DNA of 64,000 nt from the NCBI RefSeq assembly GCF_000018685.1, contig NC_010001.1, forward strand, positions 4,373,501 to 4,437,500. The letters are read 5' to 3'. How positions within the stretch are numbered: the first letter of the stretch is position 1; each line of letters opens with the position of its first letter. Under the pieces are notes generated by a model. That model saw only the letters and a program-made list of their open reading frames with translations. It was not told the DNA's origin and searched no databases. This DNA is from Lachnoclostridium phytofermentans ISDg (GTDB lineage Bacteria; Bacillota; Clostridia; Lachnospirales; Lachnospiraceae). This document shows positions 62,846-64,000 of the stretch, one piece after another. The position numbers and the translations under genes are program-made.

Positions 62846-64000
62846 CTATCTCTTTTTTTCAATTGCAAACTGTTCTAAAGTCTTCATTAATTTATTTGCC
62901 TGATTAACCATCTCTTCTGAAGTCTTATATAAGCCATTTGCAGTTTCTGACTGACTTAAGGTCTTTTCTCCTACCGATGTGGCAGAGGAAACAATCTCTT
63001 CAATCACTGCTGATATATTTTCCATATCAGTCAAAGATTCTTGCTTTTTATCTTGCATCCTGTTTACTTGATCAAATATATTATGTATAGTAACCATTAA
63101 ATTCTCAACTTCCTGTTTAAGTCCATCAAATGCACCTTTTGCATTACGAACTGCTTGCTCTTGGGAGGTTATCGTCTCCCCAGCCAGTTCTGCGCTTGTC
63201 ACCGCGGAAATCGTTTTTTTGTTAATTTTATCAACGATTATTTTAACTTCATCAGTAGCTGCAATGGATTGTGTTGCTAACTTTTTAATCTCTTCTGCTA
63301 CTACCAGAAAACCACGCCCCGCATCTCCTGCTCTCGCTGCCTCTATGGACGCATTTAAAGAAAGAAGCGTTGTTTCATCTGCTATCTCATTGATAGTTTT
63401 AATAATCTGGCTAATTGCACTAGATTGAGTATGTAATTCTTTTATTGTTTCAATAACAGTCTGCGTAATATGATTTGTTTTGGTCGCCTTCTCCCTTAAT
63501 GTTTCCATCTGACTAAGACTCTCATGTATAGATTCCTTGGTTTTGTCTGCAATATCTTGCATTTTCCTCGTTCCATCATCGACTAATCCGATCTGAGATG
63601 CCAAATCATCTAACTTATTCATACAAGATATCGAATCCGTTGCCTGACTCGATAATCCCCCCTCAATATCATTCATAGCACAAGAAATCTGACCTGATGA
63701 TTCTGCAAATATTTCTGAAGACTTTGAAACTTTTACAGACATCGTTAAGACTTGACTGCTCACGGATTTCACCTCTAATAAAAGATCATGGATACCATCC
63801 ATCATACTATTTAGATGTCCGGATAGCTCCATAAATTCATCCTTATGTTTTCTTCGAAATCTCGTATTAATCTGACCTTCCGCAATTAATCTCATATTTG
63901 TTATCATGTACTTCATTGAGCTACTAATTCGATGATAAATGCTACCTCCAATCAGAACGACTAAAATACTTGCCACAAACATAGCGCTCATAGCAACATA
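62846..64000 (-). CDS. Methyl-accepting chemotaxis protein, C-terminal part (cut by window edge)
   Basis: The open frame continues past the right edge (YVAMSAMFV at the border), so the sensory domain and first helix are missing. Seen are the second membrane helix (MFVASILVVLIGGSIYH), a HAMP domain (RISSSMKYMITNMRLIAEGQINTRF) and the long coiled-coil signalling domain. The conserved hairpin tip reads EIADETTLLSLNASIEAARAGDAGRGFLVVAEEI. It relays ligand signals to CheA and CheW. The nearby sugar importer may share its stimulus. Confidence 0.95.
   Translation of the reverse strand, partial: YVAMSAMFVASILVVLIGGSIYHRISSSMKYMITNMRLIAEGQINTRFRRKHKDEFMELSGHLNSMMDGIHDLLLEVKSVSSQVLTMSVKVSKSSEIFAESSGQISCAMNDIEGGLSSQATDSISCMNKLDDLASQIGLVDDGTRKMQDIADKTKESIHESLSQMETLREKATKTNHITQTVIETIKELHTQSSAISQIIKTINEIADETTLLSLNASIEAARAGDAGRGFLVVAEEIKKLATQSIAATDEVKIIVDKINKKTISAVTSAELAGETITSQEQAVRNAKGAFDGLKQEVENLMVTIHNIFDQVNRMQDKKQESLTDMENISAVIEEIVSSATSVGEKTLSQSETANGLYKTSEEMVNQANKLMKTLEQFAIEKKR

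Overview
The window is low-G+C Firmicute DNA and looks like an anaerobic, plant-fibre or glycan-degrading Lachnospiraceae clostridium of the Lachnoclostridium/Clostridium phytofermentans type. The evidence is strong GGAGG ribosome-binding sites, a very large pyruvate:ferredoxin oxidoreductase, an RpiR-linked amino-sugar operon, a secreted GH53 galactanase and CdaA/CdaR. The species is inferred from gene content only.

Layout. 1-7.2 kb is cell-surface polymer synthesis and export: a 5'-partial sugar-phosphate transferase, an HtrA protease, a CDP-glycerol transferase, a glycosyltransferase and a Wzm/Wzt-type ABC pair. 7.4-17.8 kb is housekeeping: LeuA, an HPr protein, a cyclic-di-AMP operon (two unknown membrane proteins, CdaA, CdaR), a DUF3006 protein with a ComEC-like metallo-hydrolase, LysS and GreA. 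18.4-21.9 kb is pyruvate:ferredoxin oxidoreductase. 22.2-24.1 kb is a PadR-controlled membrane-protein operon whose last gene is interrupted by a stop codon. 24.3-39.9 kb is a ten-gene amino-sugar/glycan operon (SGNH esterase, GH20, Lpl-type ABC importer, FAD oxidoreductase, DUF4127, NanE, RpiR, GHL10) with a divergent ROK kinase. nagB-nagA at 49.2-51.1 kb carries the same type of RpiR-like operator and probably completes the pathway to fructose-6-phosphate.

39.9-49.0 kb, inserted between those two amino-sugar loci, is the most interesting part. It is a RiPP (ribosomally made, modified peptide) cluster of unfamiliar composition. Two tiny precursor genes share a leader and both end in cysteine. 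They are followed by a two-helix membrane protein, an M50 peptidase, an E1/ThiF-like adenylating enzyme with a membrane tail, an ABC exporter, a PqqD-like protein and a cobalamin-type radical SAM enzyme. A YcaO enzyme is transcribed divergently. The region is more A/T-rich than its neighbours.

51.3-64 kb holds tRNA-Gln, a cation-efflux protein, an iron-sulfur flavoprotein and a galactan-utilisation locus. That locus contains a LacI regulator, a GH53 galactanase, an unknown 610-residue protein overlapped by a zinc-ribbon mini-protein, and a sugar ABC importer. Matching LacI operators lie before the regulator and the importer. A 5'-partial chemoreceptor ends the window.

Across the window many operons are preceded by related hairpin leaders with variable arms and a semi-conserved loop, often running into a GCGC..ATGGAGG-type ribosome-binding region.
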